The notes beneath the pieces are model-generated. The model was not told the DNA's origin, did no database searches, and saw nothing but the letters and a program-made list of their open reading frames with translations. This document shows, piece after piece, positions 36,432 through 46,000 of a stretch of 64,000 nt of DNA (within the stretch, counting starts at the first letter, position 1; each line of letters opens with the position of its first letter). This DNA is from Qipengyuania gaetbuli (lineage in GTDB: Bacteria; Pseudomonadota; Alphaproteobacteria; Sphingomonadales; Sphingomonadaceae). Both the position numbers and the translations under genes were made by a program. The stretch lies in assembly GCF_020524765.1 (NCBI RefSeq), contig NZ_JAIVLR010000002.1:708501-772500 (forward strand). The letters are read 5' to 3'.

Positions 36432-37511
36432 ATGCAGCAGGTTCACGTCGACAAGTCTAAACTGGCCAGTGCCGAGCTGGTCGATATGGACCCGGGCGCG
36501 CTGGCCGATGGCGGCGTGCGGCTGGCAGTCGAAAGCTTCTCGGTCACGGCGAACAATGTGACCTATGCCGTGGTCGGGGACGGCTTCGGCTACTGGAATT
36601 TCTTCCCCGCACCCGATGGCAAGGGCATCGTGCCGATGTGGGGGCATGCGCGCGTCGTAGAAAGCAACAGCCCAGATTTCGCGGTGGGTGAGCGGGTTTA
36701 CGGCTACCTCCCCATGGCGAGCCACCTCGACGTGATCCCGGGCAAGGTAAGCGCGTCGGGCTTCGTCGACATGGCGCCGCACCGCCAGCCGATGAGCCCG
36801 ATCTACAACCAGTATTCGCGCCTCGCTGCCGATCCCGAACACGATCCGGCGCGCGAAGGCGAGCGGATGATCTTCGGACCGCTGTTCAAGACCGGCTTCC
36901 TGATCGAGTATTTCATGCGCTCGCAGGACTGGTTCGGGGCAGGGCAGGTCGTGCTGACCAGCGCATCGTCCAAGACCGCCATGGGGCTGGCCAGCGTTGC
37001 CAGGCGCCGCTCGCCGTCGGTTCGTCGCATCGGCCTGACCTCTGCCGGTAACGTCGATTTCGTGAAAGCGAGCGGCCTCTATGACGAGGTGCTGTCCTAT
37101 GACGAAGTTTCCAGCATCTTGCCGGAGCCCAGCGTTACCGTCGACTTCGCAGGCAATGCCGGACTGCTCGGCCAGCTGCATCACCATTTCGGCGAAGCGC
37201 TGAAATACTCCTGCCTCGTCGGCGCGACCCATATCGAGGAGCGCGGCGGCGGCCTTGGCGGCGGCGCGAGCCTTCCCGGTCCGACGCCCACGCTGTTCTT
37301 TGCGCCCGACCATGCCGTCGCCCTGTTCAAAGAACACGGCCCTGAAAAGGCTGGCGCTATGGTCGCGGAAAGCTGGCACGGCTTCCTCGAGGACGCCGGC
37401 GGCTCGATCGAGATCGAGCGTCACCAAGGCCTCGGCGCGGCGCGCGACATCTTCGTCGAGATGCTGGGCGGAAAGGTCGATCCCGCAAAGGGGATCGTGA
37501 TCGAACCCTAG
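36432..37511 (+). CDS. DUF2855 family protein
   Basis: 359 residues. The sequence (VTYAVVGDGFGYWNFFP, GMIVPMWG-like segment, and QVVLTSASSKTAMGLA) matches DUF2855, a family distantly related to medium-chain dehydrogenases but lacking a clear GxGxxG. Function unknown. It converges with the following dehydrogenase gene (4-bp overlap of the 3' ends) and is preceded by the hairpin above. Confidence 0.85.
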   Translation: MQQVHVDKSKLASAELVDMDPGALADGGVRLAVESFSVTANNVTYAVVGDGFGYWNFFPAPDGKGIVPMWGHARVVESNSPDFAVGERVYGYLPMASHLDVIPGKVSASGFVDMAPHRQPMSPIYNQYSRLAADPEHDPAREGERMIFGPLFKTGFLIEYFMRSQDWFGAGQVVLTSASSKTAMGLASVARRRSPSVRRIGLTSAGNVDFVKASGLYDEVLSYDEVSSILPEPSVTVDFAGNAGLLGQLHHHFGEALKYSCLVGATHIEERGGGLGGGASLPGPTPTLFFAPDHAVALFKEHGPEKAGAMVAESWHGFLEDAGGSIEIERHQGLGAARDIFVEMLGGKVDPAKGIVIEP

Positions 37512-38518
37512 ATTTCGATCGCGATCTTGCCGAAGTGACCGCCGCTCTCCTGGTGGCGGAACGCATCGGCGAGTCGTTCCAGCGGAAAGGTATCGCTGAT
37601 GACCGGTTTGATGCCGTTCGCCTCGATGGCGGCGATCATGTCCTGCTGCATCTTGCGGCTGCCCACCGTCAGGCCCTGGACCTTGAGGTTCTTGGAAAAG
37701 AGCAGAGCGGTCTGCACCGGCCCGGCAAAACCTGCCAGCACGCCGATCAGCGCCACGTGGCCACCGACGCGGGTCGCCAGCATCGACTGGTCGAGCGTGC
37801 CCGCGCCGCCGATCTCCACCACGCAGTCGACGCCGCGGCCACGCGTAATGGCCAGCGCCTGCGCGCCCCAGGCTTCGGTTTCGCGGTAATTGATGAGGTG
37901 GTCGGCACCCATAGCCTTCACCCGCTCAAGCTTCTCGCCCGATGAGCTGGTGGCGATGACCGTTGCACCCGCCGCTTTTGCAAACTGCAGGGCGAAAATC
38001 GAAACACCGCCGGTCCCCTGCACCAGCACGGTGTCGCCGGGCTTGAGCGAATAGTCCACGAACAGCGCGCGCCATGCGGTCAGCGCCGCGCAGGTCAGCG
38101 TCGCCGCCTCCGCATGGCTGTATCCGGCGGGTGCGCGCGTGAACCAGTGGGTGGGCGCGGTGACTTTCTCGCACGCATAGCCGTCGATCCCGTCGCCCGG
38201 CACGCGCGTGAAGGCGGTCTGCGGCGGTTCGCCGTCGATCCAGTCGGGGAAGAAGGTGCTGACCACGTGATCGCCGACCGCGAATTCGGTGACGCCTTCG
38301 CCGACCGCGCTCACCGTGCCGGCGCCATCCGACATGGGAATGCGGCTCTGCTGCGTCGGGATCATGCCCTTCACGACGGCATAGTCGTGATAGTTGAGCG
38401 AACTCGCCTTCAGGTCGACCGTGATCTCGCCGGGCCCCGGCGCGGCGGGGGCGTCGACATCGACGAATTCCAGGGCTTCGAGGGTGGAGGGCGATGCGCC
38501 GGTGCGGATCGCCTTCAT
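37508..38518 (-). CDS. Zinc-type MDR alcohol dehydrogenase-like protein
   Basis: 336-residue medium-chain dehydrogenase. GroES-like N-terminal domain (SSLNYHDYAVVKG) and nucleotide-binding motif VQGTGGVSIFALQFAKAAGA near residue 165. Structural-zinc cysteines are absent, so it is closer to quinone reductase/enoyl reductase-like members than to classical zinc ADH. The start at 38518 ([10 protein letters not shown]) overlaps the end of the amidohydrolase gene by 4 bp; an open frame reaching 39025 lies inside that gene and is not used. Confidence 0.83.
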   Translation of the reverse strand: MKAIRTGASPSTLEALEFVDVDAPAAPGPGEITVDLKASSLNYHDYAVVKGMIPTQQSRIPMSDGAGTVSAVGEGVTEFAVGDHVVSTFFPDWIDGEPPQTAFTRVPGDGIDGYACEKVTAPTHWFTRAPAGYSHAEAATLTCAALTAWRALFVDYSLKPGDTVLVQGTGGVSIFALQFAKAAGATVIATSSSGEKLERVKAMGADHLINYRETEAWGAQALAITRGRGVDCVVEIGGAGTLDQSMLATRVGGHVALIGVLAGFAGPVQTALLFSKNLKVQGLTVGSRKMQQDMIAAIEANGIKPVISDTFPLERLADAFRHQESGGHFGKIAIEI

Positions 38519-40266
38519 TCTGCCGCCTCCGCCAGTTCGGCGCGTTGCGGACCGCGGATCAGCCCGCCCGGCGCTTCGCCGGTCCATTTGCCTTCGCGGA
38601 AGGTCACGACGCCGTTCTTGATCGTGGCGACGTAGCCATCGGCTTTCTGCAGCAGGCGCTTGCCGCCTGCAGGCAGGTCGAAGGCAAGCCACGGCTTGCC
38701 CAGCTTCAGCCGGTCCATGTCGATGATGTTGATGTCGGCAAGATAGCCGGGGGCAAGGACGCCACGATCCTCGAGCCCATAGAGCCTTGCGGTATCGGCA
38801 CACTGGCGCTTGATCGCGTTTTCCAGTCCGATCGTACCGCGCGAGCGATCGCGCACCCAGTGTTGCAGCATGAAGGTGGGCGAGGCGGCATCGCAGATCG
38901 TCCCGCAATGGGCGCCGCCGTCCGACAGCGAATTCACTGTATCGTCGGCGTGCTGGAGATCGTGGAGGAAGTCGAGATTGCCATCCGCGTAATTGAGGAT
39001 GGGCAAGTAGATGAAGCCCTTGCAATCGTCGCGGCAGAGCAGGTCATAAGCGTACTCGTCGCCCGAAACGCCTGCCTTGGCGGCGCGGGCCATGATGCTT
39101 TCCTCGGCGGTCGGCTCGTAATTGAAGTCCGGGTCCATCTCGAACTGCATGTTCCAGCCGCCGCAAACGACCATGATCAGGCCGATGATGTCCTGGTTGA
39201 CCTCGGAAAAGTCGTGCTGCTCGGAAAGGAGCCTGGCCTTGAATTCCGGGTCGAGCAGCTTCGCCTTCTGCTCTTCCCACGGAAGCTCGGCGATTTCCTG
39301 CCAGCTTGGCTTGAGGCGGAAGGGGTGCACGGTGCCCTGCCACGCCATGACGATGCCGTTTCCGCGCAGCGCGATCTGGGCGACGATGTTCGCGCCATTG
39401 TCGTTCTCCGCGCGCATCGAGGCGATCTGCTCGTCGAGCGGCATTTCCTTGGCGATGGACTGCAGCGCGGCGAAAGTAACGGGAAGGCCGGTTTCGCGGC
39501 TCAGCTTGCCCATCCAGCCGAACTCGTCCCATTCGCGCATCATGTCGCTGGCCATTTCGAACACGCCGTGACCTGCGCGGCCCATGGCGCGGCCGATCTC
39601 GACCAGTTCTTCCGCGGTGGCCGTGGTACCGGGGACGACCTCGCCGTCGACATCGCGGTGAAGTACGGTGCGCGAGGTCGAGAAACCGAGCGCACCGGCC
39701 CGCACGCCTTCTTCGACGATGGCGGACATCTTCGCGATGTCATCCTCGGTCGGGATGGCGCCCGGACGCTCCCTGTCGCCGAGCACGTAGGCGCGGACCG
39801 AACCGTGCGGGACATGGGTGCCCACGTCGACCGTGCGCGGCAGCTTTTCGAGCGCATCGAGATATTCGGGGAAGGTCTCCCAGTCCCAGCTCATGCCTTC
39901 GGCCAGCGCGGTGCCGGGAATGTCCTCGACCCCTTCCATCAGGCCGATCAGCCATTCGTGCTTGTCGGGCTTGGCCGGGGCAAAGCCGACGCCGCAATTG
40001 CCCATGACGACCGTGGTGACACCGTGCCAGCTGGACGGGGCCATTTCCTGATCCCAGGTCGCTTGCCCGTCGTAATGCGTGTGGATGTCCACGAAGCCCG
40101 GCGTCACCAGCAGGCCTGCCGCATCGATCTCTTCCGCCGCGTCGCCAGAGACTTTGCCGACCTGCGCAATCAGGCCGTCCTTGATGGCAATGTCGCCGGT
40201 GAAACGCGCTGCGCCGGTTCCGTCGACGATTGTGCCGCCACGGATGATCGTATCGAATGTGGGCAT
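38515..40266 (-). CDS. Amidohydrolase family protein (N-acyl-D-amino-acid deacylase-like)
   Basis: 583-residue metal-dependent hydrolase of the D-aminoacylase group. N-terminal [12 protein letters not shown] leads to the metal motif [16 protein letters not shown] near residue 60, and [18 protein letters not shown] follows, all typical of the D-aminoacylase/AmidohydD branch. C-terminal [11 protein letters not shown] closes the beta-sandwich. Likely substrate: an N-acyl or cyclic amide; unknown. The start at 40266 has GAGGATC upstream; an extension to 40308 is not needed. Coupled to the dehydrogenase. Confidence 0.87.
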   Translation of the reverse strand: MPTFDTIIRGGTIVDGTGAARFTGDIAIKDGLIAQVGKVSGDAAEEIDAAGLLVTPGFVDIHTHYDGQATWDQEMAPSSWHGVTTVVMGNCGVGFAPAKPDKHEWLIGLMEGVEDIPGTALAEGMSWDWETFPEYLDALEKLPRTVDVGTHVPHGSVRAYVLGDRERPGAIPTEDDIAKMSAIVEEGVRAGALGFSTSRTVLHRDVDGEVVPGTTATAEELVEIGRAMGRAGHGVFEMASDMMREWDEFGWMGKLSRETGLPVTFAALQSIAKEMPLDEQIASMRAENDNGANIVAQIALRGNGIVMAWQGTVHPFRLKPSWQEIAELPWEEQKAKLLDPEFKARLLSEQHDFSEVNQDIIGLIMVVCGGWNMQFEMDPDFNYEPTAEESIMARAAKAGVSGDEYAYDLLCRDDCKGFIYLPILNYADGNLDFLHDLQHADDTVNSLSDGGAHCGTICDAASPTFMLQHWVRDRSRGTIGLENAIKRQCADTARLYGLEDRGVLAPGYLADINIIDMDRLKLGKPWLAFDLPAGGKRLLQKADGYVATIKNGVVTFREGKWTGEAPGGLIRGPQRAELAEAAE

Positions 40267-40327
40267 GTGGTGATCCTCTCTCTCGGAAGAGAAGGTTCCA
40301 CATTGCAACCGATATGTCTAGCGCGCT

Positions 40328-41821
40328 TTAGGGGGTTCGCTCGGGCATCCGCACGGCGAGCAAAATCCCGAGCCCGATGACGAACAGCAGCGAGATTGCG
40401 GCCATGCCGATGCGCTGGTCGCCCGACCAAAGGGTGAACTGTTCTACCAGCAGCGGACCCATCCAGACGGTGATGGTGCCGGCGATGGCATAGAGCCCGA
40501 AGAACTCGCCGCTGCGCCCGGGCGGGGCAAGGGTGACGAGCATGGTCCGGCTGGACGAGATGCTGGCAGTGGCGGTTACGGCAATGACGCTGATCGAGCA
40601 GAGGTAGACGAGGTCGGAAAGCGTCGGGAAGACGACACCGTCCCAGACCGTGAAGTTCGCGACCGTGCCGAACAGCAAGCTGTCCTGCGTGATGCTGAGC
40701 TGGAACAGGCCGACCACGATCATCGCGAAGATTTCGAGCGCGAGCGCGCGTTTGACGCCGACTTTCTCCTCCAGCCAGCCGCCGAAAATGCCCCCCGCGA
40801 AGGCCCAGGCACTGGCGAAGATCGCGTAGCAGAGCATCTCGAGGAAATTCCATTCGAGGAACAGCGCTACATAGACTGCACCAAGTGCCAACAGGGCAGC
40901 CATGGCGTCGGCATAGAACATCCGCGCGACGAGGAATTTCAGCAGCTCGCGGTAGGTGGCCGCCTCGCGCACCGTGCGCCAGACGCTGCGCGTCCCGTCG
41001 CGGAAGGCCACGCGCCAGCTAGCGCCGGGAACGCCGGGATCCTTTGCATGGAGGAAGAAGTGGATCGAAAACAGCGCCAGCCACACGGCGCAGATGGGGC
41101 CGGCGAGCCGGGCGTGTTCGAATTTGGCGAGATCGAGACCGAATTGCGGCTCGGCAAAGGGCCAGCCGACCATGGCGGGCAGGACGAACAGCAGGGCGAT
41201 GGCGGCAAAGATCAGCGTCGCAGCGCCATTGCCGAGGCCCAGGCCGAGCCCGGAAATCATCGCCAGCCTGCGCGGTTCGCCCGACACGCTCAGCATCGCG
41301 TTATGGGTGACCTCGGAATAGGTGTAGCTGACATAGGCGATCACCAGCAGCGCCATGATAATGCCGACCGGCAAGCCTTCGCCGCCCGGCATGGCGAACC
41401 ACAGCATTGCCGAGCACAGCGTTATGAGCCCGAGGAATATGGCGAGGATCGGCTTCAACCGCCCACCGCGATCCAGCGCTGCACCTAGAAACGGAGCGGT
41501 CAACGCGGCAATCAGGCCCGCCCATTTCGTGACCGATGCGATCGTCGCCTGACCCTGCGCATTGGCAGCGGCGCGGGCCTCGTCAGGGGGAAGGTCATCC
41601 AGCGCACCGCTTGCCAGCAGGTCCGCCCCGATGATGTCGCGCGCGAAATAGGGCGCGAAAATGTAGATGACGATCAGGATGTAATAGGGATTACGAGCCC
41701 ATTCGAAGCTGGCCCACGCAAGGCCGGTCCGGCCGAGCGCACCGCCTTCACCGGTCGAGTGGCGGACCGGCTGGCTGGCCAGGGGATTGGCGGCAAGTGC
41801 GGGATCGGTGGCTATCGTCAT
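40328..41821 (-). CDS. UMF1-type MFS transporter
   Basis: 497 residues, about twelve membrane helices. SYTYSEVTHNAMLSVSGEPRRLAMISGLGLGLG (about 135-170) and an Atg22/UMF1-like central loop suggest this branch of the major facilitator superfamily. Substrate unknown; amino acids are a possibility for the family. The start at 41821 (MTIATDPALAANPLA) was chosen; a frame open to 41926 lies inside the next gene. It follows the PHA depolymerase on the same strand. Confidence 0.8.
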   Translation of the reverse strand: MTIATDPALAANPLASQPVRHSTGEGGALGRTGLAWASFEWARNPYYILIVIYIFAPYFARDIIGADLLASGALDDLPPDEARAAANAQGQATIASVTKWAGLIAALTAPFLGAALDRGGRLKPILAIFLGLITLCSAMLWFAMPGGEGLPVGIIMALLVIAYVSYTYSEVTHNAMLSVSGEPRRLAMISGLGLGLGNGAATLIFAAIALLFVLPAMVGWPFAEPQFGLDLAKFEHARLAGPICAVWLALFSIHFFLHAKDPGVPGASWRVAFRDGTRSVWRTVREAATYRELLKFLVARMFYADAMAALLALGAVYVALFLEWNFLEMLCYAIFASAWAFAGGIFGGWLEEKVGVKRALALEIFAMIVVGLFQLSITQDSLLFGTVANFTVWDGVVFPTLSDLVYLCSISVIAVTATASISSSRTMLVTLAPPGRSGEFFGLYAIAGTITVWMGPLLVEQFTLWSGDQRIGMAAISLLFVIGLGILLAVRMPERTP

Positions 41822-41846
41822 TCCCCTCCCGACCCCGTTGCCCCGT

Positions 41847-42713
41847 TCAGGCGGCGCGGCCCAGTTCTTCGCTGGTGTCCGGTGCGTCGAGGAAGTCGCG
41901 CAGCGCCTCCACGCTTTCATCGGCATGGGTCAGCAGGAACAGGTGTCCGCCACCCTTCAGCACCTTGAGCTGCGAATTGCGAATAGCCGAGGCCAGGATC
42001 CTGCCATTGATCAGCGGGACGATCTGGTCGTCGTCACCCATCATGATCAGCACTTCCTTCGAAAGGAAGGGCAAGGCGGGCAGGCTGGTCCAGCCCAGCA
42101 TGGCAAGCAGCTGGTAGAGATAGCCACGCGGCGACGGCGGCTTGAGGCGGCCGATGTGGCTGTCCTTCTGGTGTGCCGCACCGTCACGGTCCACGCCGCC
42201 GTAAAGCGTGGCGAAGTGTTCGTTCATGAACTCGGGATCGATGTAGCGGCGCGGGTCCGCCATCTTGGACAGCGCCGCCGGATTGCCGGGTACCATCAGC
42301 ATGCCCGGCGTCGTCGCGGCCAGCACCAGCCTGCGTGTGCGCTTGGGATGCTGGAGCGCGAAGTGCTGTGCCATCGCGCCGCCCCAGGACACGCCCATGA
42401 CGTCGCACAACTCCACGCCGAGGTGGTCGAGGACCTGCGATGCGGTCCAGCACATGGTGAAGGGGTTGTAGGGCATCACCGGGTCCGGACTTTCGCCGGT
42501 GCCGGGCATGTCGAACATGACGAAGCCGCGCTCGGTCAGCATTTCGGCGAGCGGCGCGACCGCCTCGATATTGGCGCCGATGCCGTTGAAGAACAGGATC
42601 GGCGGATGGTCCGATTTCTCGCCCAGCCGCCAGTGCGCAACGCGCAACGACCTGCCGCCTGCTTCGATCATCTCGACCGTCGCGGTCAGGCTTCCCTTGT
42701 TCGATGCGCTCAC
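41847..42713 (-). CDS. phaZ: Intracellular poly(3-hydroxyalkanoate) depolymerase (PhaZ type)
   Basis: 288-residue alpha/beta hydrolase. LFFNGIGANIEAVAPLAE, nucleophile in MGVSWGGAMAQHFALQ, GGGHLFLLTHADE and LVLAATTPGMLMVPGNP follow the pattern of the Pseudomonas medium-chain-length PHA depolymerase rather than general esterases. The GTG start at 42713 is preceded by AGGA with 7-base spacing; a TTG at 42728 is the alternative. It lies 31 bp downstream of phaC, so PHA synthesis and breakdown genes are paired. Confidence 0.85.
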   Translation of the reverse strand: MSASNKGSLTATVEMIEAGGRSLRVAHWRLGEKSDHPPILFFNGIGANIEAVAPLAEMLTERGFVMFDMPGTGESPDPVMPYNPFTMCWTASQVLDHLGVELCDVMGVSWGGAMAQHFALQHPKRTRRLVLAATTPGMLMVPGNPAALSKMADPRRYIDPEFMNEHFATLYGGVDRDGAAHQKDSHIGRLKPPSPRGYLYQLLAMLGWTSLPALPFLSKEVLIMMGDDDQIVPLINGRILASAIRNSQLKVLKGGGHLFLLTHADESVEALRDFLDAPDTSEELGRAA

Positions 42714-42744
42714 GTGTGTGTCCTGCAACCTGCCGACGGAAATG

Positions 42745-44433
42745 TCAGCACGCCTCCATAACGTAGAGACCGGGGGCGGGGTCCAGCGGTTCGTATTCCT
42801 TGTTCCCCAGTTTCGCAGGTGCTTTCTTCTGCTTGCCGGCGCGGGCCTGCACCCATTCCATCCAGTATGGCCACCAAGACCCTGAAACTTCTTCGGTTCC
42901 CTTCAGCCACTCGTCCGCAGTGTCGGGCAGCTTCTTTTTCGGGTCCTTCTGCACATAATAGCGCGCCTTGGGGTTTCCGGGCGGGTTGAGGATCGCCTGC
43001 ATATGGCCCGAGTGCGACAGGACATAGGTAATGTCTTTCGAGCCGAAGAGCTGCGTCGAACGGTAAGTGGCCTTCCACGGGGTGATGTGATCGGTCACGC
43101 CGCCAAGGATAAACAGGTCGCTCGTCACCTTCGACAAATCGACCTTGTGGCCGACCATTTCCACCTCGCCCTTCTTGGTGAAGGCGAGTGATTCGAAGGC
43201 GTGCAGGAAATCACCCATGAGGGCTGCCGAAAGGTTGGTCGCATCGGCATTCCAGAACAGCACGTCGAAAGCGGGCGGGTCCTGGCCGAGCAGGTAGTTG
43301 TTGATCACGTAGTTCCAGATCAGGTCGTTCGGGCGCAGCCACGCGAAGCCGCGTGAGAGGTCGTCACCCTTGATGACGCCCTTCTTGGCGGCGCGGCGCT
43401 TTGCCAGCGCGAGGCCGTTTTCGCTGACGAGAGAACCTGCCTCGATATCGTTCTGCTTGGGGTGCAGCACGCAGACCATGAGGGTGAGCGCGCCGAGCAG
43501 ATCGTCCTTGTCCGAGGCCATCTTGCTGGCGAGCATCGAGGCGGTCTGGCCGCCCGAGCAGCCTGCGGACACGTTGACCTTCTTCGAGCCGGTGATCTTG
43601 CTGACCGCTTCCATCGCCTCGCGGCAGGAGCGGACGTAGTCGGTCATGTCCCAGTGGCCCTGTTCCTTGCTGGGGTTCTTCCAGCTGATCACGAAGGTCT
43701 GGATGCCGTTGTCGAGCTGGTACTTCACCACCGATTTTTCGGGCGACAGATCGTTGATGTACATCTTGTTGATCTGCGGCGGGATGGTGAGCTGCGGGAT
43801 CTCGTACACCTCGTCCGTGGTCGGGGCATATTGCACCAGTTCCATCATCTCGGTGCGCAGGACGACAGAACCCTTCGATGTCGCGATATTTTCGCCCAGC
43901 TTGAACGGTTTCTTGTCGACCTGGCTGACCATGCCCTTGTTGTGGACCATGTCGTCATAGGCGTTCTTGAGGCCCTTGATCAGGCTGAGGCCGCCGCTGG
44001 TGATCGCCATCTTCTGGGCCGTCGGGTTGCCGACCAGCGTATTGGTCGGGGCAAGCCCGTCGATGATGATATTCGAGATGAAGCGGGCGCGGTCCTTTTC
44101 GAGCTCGTCGAGCTCCAAATCCTCGAGCCATTTCGAAGCGCCCTTCTGGACGGCAAGGTAGTACTGCATGCCGGCGCGCATGAAGGGGTTGTATTGCCAA
44201 GCCGGGTCCTGGAAACGCTTGTCTTTCGGATCGGGGGCAAGATCGCTCTGGCCGGTCATGATCTTGACCATGTCCTGACCCATGTCCTGGCCGTGTTTCA
44301 TCAGCCGCTGGGGATCCGACGCCGTTTCGCGCAGCATGACGGCAACCGCTCCGAAGATATCCTCGCGTGTGAGGCCGATAAGCGGGCCAAGAGCGCTGGT
44401 GGACTGGGCGGCTTCGTCTTCGAGCTGTGCCAT
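42745..44433 (-). CDS. phaC: Poly(3-hydroxyalkanoate) synthase (class II-like)
   Basis: 562-residue granule-bound polymerase of 3-hydroxyacyl-CoA. DGLAPTNTLVGNP in the N-terminal half; nucleophile Cys292 in SAGCSGGQT; catalytic Asp in GGVTDHITPW; His in LSHSGHMQAI followed by NPPGNPKARYY. The tail of the nucleophile box and the NPPGNPKA block are closest to class II (medium-chain) synthases, though the residue two before Cys is Ala where G is usual. No phasin or phaE partner is seen. Confidence 0.9.
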   Translation of the reverse strand: MAQLEDEAAQSTSALGPLIGLTREDIFGAVAVMLRETASDPQRLMKHGQDMGQDMVKIMTGQSDLAPDPKDKRFQDPAWQYNPFMRAGMQYYLAVQKGASKWLEDLELDELEKDRARFISNIIIDGLAPTNTLVGNPTAQKMAITSGGLSLIKGLKNAYDDMVHNKGMVSQVDKKPFKLGENIATSKGSVVLRTEMMELVQYAPTTDEVYEIPQLTIPPQINKMYINDLSPEKSVVKYQLDNGIQTFVISWKNPSKEQGHWDMTDYVRSCREAMEAVSKITGSKKVNVSAGCSGGQTASMLASKMASDKDDLLGALTLMVCVLHPKQNDIEAGSLVSENGLALAKRRAAKKGVIKGDDLSRGFAWLRPNDLIWNYVINNYLLGQDPPAFDVLFWNADATNLSAALMGDFLHAFESLAFTKKGEVEMVGHKVDLSKVTSDLFILGGVTDHITPWKATYRSTQLFGSKDITYVLSHSGHMQAILNPPGNPKARYYVQKDPKKKLPDTADEWLKGTEEVSGSWWPYWMEWVQARAGKQKKAPAKLGNKEYEPLDPAPGLYVMEAC

Positions 44434-44510
44434 GGGTATTCCGGGTCCCTTTCGTTCGTTCTTATGTCTATATCACTAAGCCAACACGTGTCGCTGCGCC
44501 AGCGTTCCGA

Positions 44511-45818
44511 TTATCCGCGCGCTGCAATCATGTCGGCGATATCGACGAATTTCTCGCGCGGGGCGCCTTCGCGCGCTGCGGCGGCTTCGGCTTCCTCGAT
44601 CTTTTGCCAATCGCGGAAAGTCACGATGTCGAGCCCTCGAGCCGCTGCCAATTCGTCGAACCCCTCGCGCCCGCGCTTGCGATTGCCCTGTCCGATGTCC
44701 TCTGCCACCAGGTCGATGACGCCATAGCCGTCGGGCCGGTTGGTACCGATGGTGCCGGTAGGTCCGCGCTTGGCCCAGCCGACACAGTAAAGGCCGGGAA
44801 GGATCCGGCCGTCGTCATTGGCGAACTTGCCCTGCCGTTCATCGAACGGGACACCTTCGATCGAAGAACTGCGATAGCCGATGCAGGTGATGACCAAGTC
44901 CGCGGGTACGCGGTACGTCTCCCCGGTGCCCAGGGCGCGGCCTTTCTCGATCACGGTCTTCTCGACCTCGACCGCGCTGACCTTGCCGTCCTTCCCCTCG
45001 AAGCTGACGGGGTTGGCGAAGAAATCGAACTCGATCCCGATTGGGGTCTCGCCATGAATGCTGGCCGGGATTGCCGCGAAATCGCGCAGCAGCGTAACCG
45101 ATTTGCGCAGGCCCGGCTCGAGGATGAGATCGTCGTCCACAGGCGGCAGGTCTTCAGGGTCGACCATCGGGCTGGCCCGTTCGAGATGCATGAGTTCGCC
45201 CAGTTCCTTGGGTGTCATCATGATCTGGTGCGGGCCCCGCCGACCGAGGATTGTCACCGTTTCGAGCTTCGAGCCGCGCAGGGCGGACAGCGCGTGTTCG
45301 ACAATGTCCGATCCGGCCATCTCGCCCTCTGTCTTGGACAGGATGCGGGCCACGTCGAGCGCGACATTGCCCATGCCGATGGCGACCGCGTGCTTGCCGG
45401 AGAAATCCGGATCGAGCGCGGCGAAATCGGGATGGCCGTTGTACCATCCGACGAAGGCCGCGCTGCCGAAAATATTGCCGAGATCTTCCCCCTCGACCCC
45501 CAACTGTCGGTCGTGCGGTGCGCCGGTGGCAAAGACGACCGCATCATAGAGGTCCTGCAGTTCCGGGACGGTCACATCGCTTCCGACGGTGACATTGCCG
45601 ACGAACCGGACATTTTCGGTGAGCGCCGTCTTTTCGTATCGCCTCGCCACGGCCTTGATCGACTGGTGGTCGGGAGCGACTCCGGTGCGGATCAGGCCGT
45701 AGGGCACGGGGAGCTTGTCGAAGACATCGATGCGGGCATCGTCGCCCCACTTCTTGCCTGCCGCTTCTGCAGCGTAATAGCCTGACGGACCCGAGCCGAT
45801 AATGGCGATGTGACGCAT
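44511..45818 (-). CDS. FAD-dependent ferredoxin--NADP reductase (adrenodoxin-reductase/FprA type)
   Basis: 435 residues. N-terminal FAD motif IIGSGPSGYYAAEA, then the family signature PVPYGLIRTGVAPDHQSIK near residue 45; NADP-binding AIGMGNVALDVAR near 155; C-terminal GWAKRGPTGTIGTNRPDGY. These are typical of the mitochondrial adrenodoxin reductase/mycobacterial FprA family, which moves electrons between NADPH and ferredoxins. The start at 45818 (MRHIAII) is used; a frame reaching 45890 lacks support. The ferredoxin partner is not in the window. Confidence 0.88.
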   Translation of the reverse strand: MRHIAIIGSGPSGYYAAEAAGKKWGDDARIDVFDKLPVPYGLIRTGVAPDHQSIKAVARRYEKTALTENVRFVGNVTVGSDVTVPELQDLYDAVVFATGAPHDRQLGVEGEDLGNIFGSAAFVGWYNGHPDFAALDPDFSGKHAVAIGMGNVALDVARILSKTEGEMAGSDIVEHALSALRGSKLETVTILGRRGPHQIMMTPKELGELMHLERASPMVDPEDLPPVDDDLILEPGLRKSVTLLRDFAAIPASIHGETPIGIEFDFFANPVSFEGKDGKVSAVEVEKTVIEKGRALGTGETYRVPADLVITCIGYRSSSIEGVPFDERQGKFANDDGRILPGLYCVGWAKRGPTGTIGTNRPDGYGVIDLVAEDIGQGNRKRGREGFDELAAARGLDIVTFRDWQKIEEAEAAAAREGAPREKFVDIADMIAARG

Positions 45819-46000
45819 CTGCGGTCCTCTCCCCCGCTGAATGAAAAGCGACAATGCCTTTGGAAACCGCGCTGTGCAAGCGCGGGCCATCCCGCGCTCA
45901 CATGTGGGTGCGATGGTTATGCATTGGGTAAGTATTTTCGATTAGGAAACGCGCAACGCCCGGCTTCGACCGGGAAACAAGGTTGCTATCGGATATTGGG

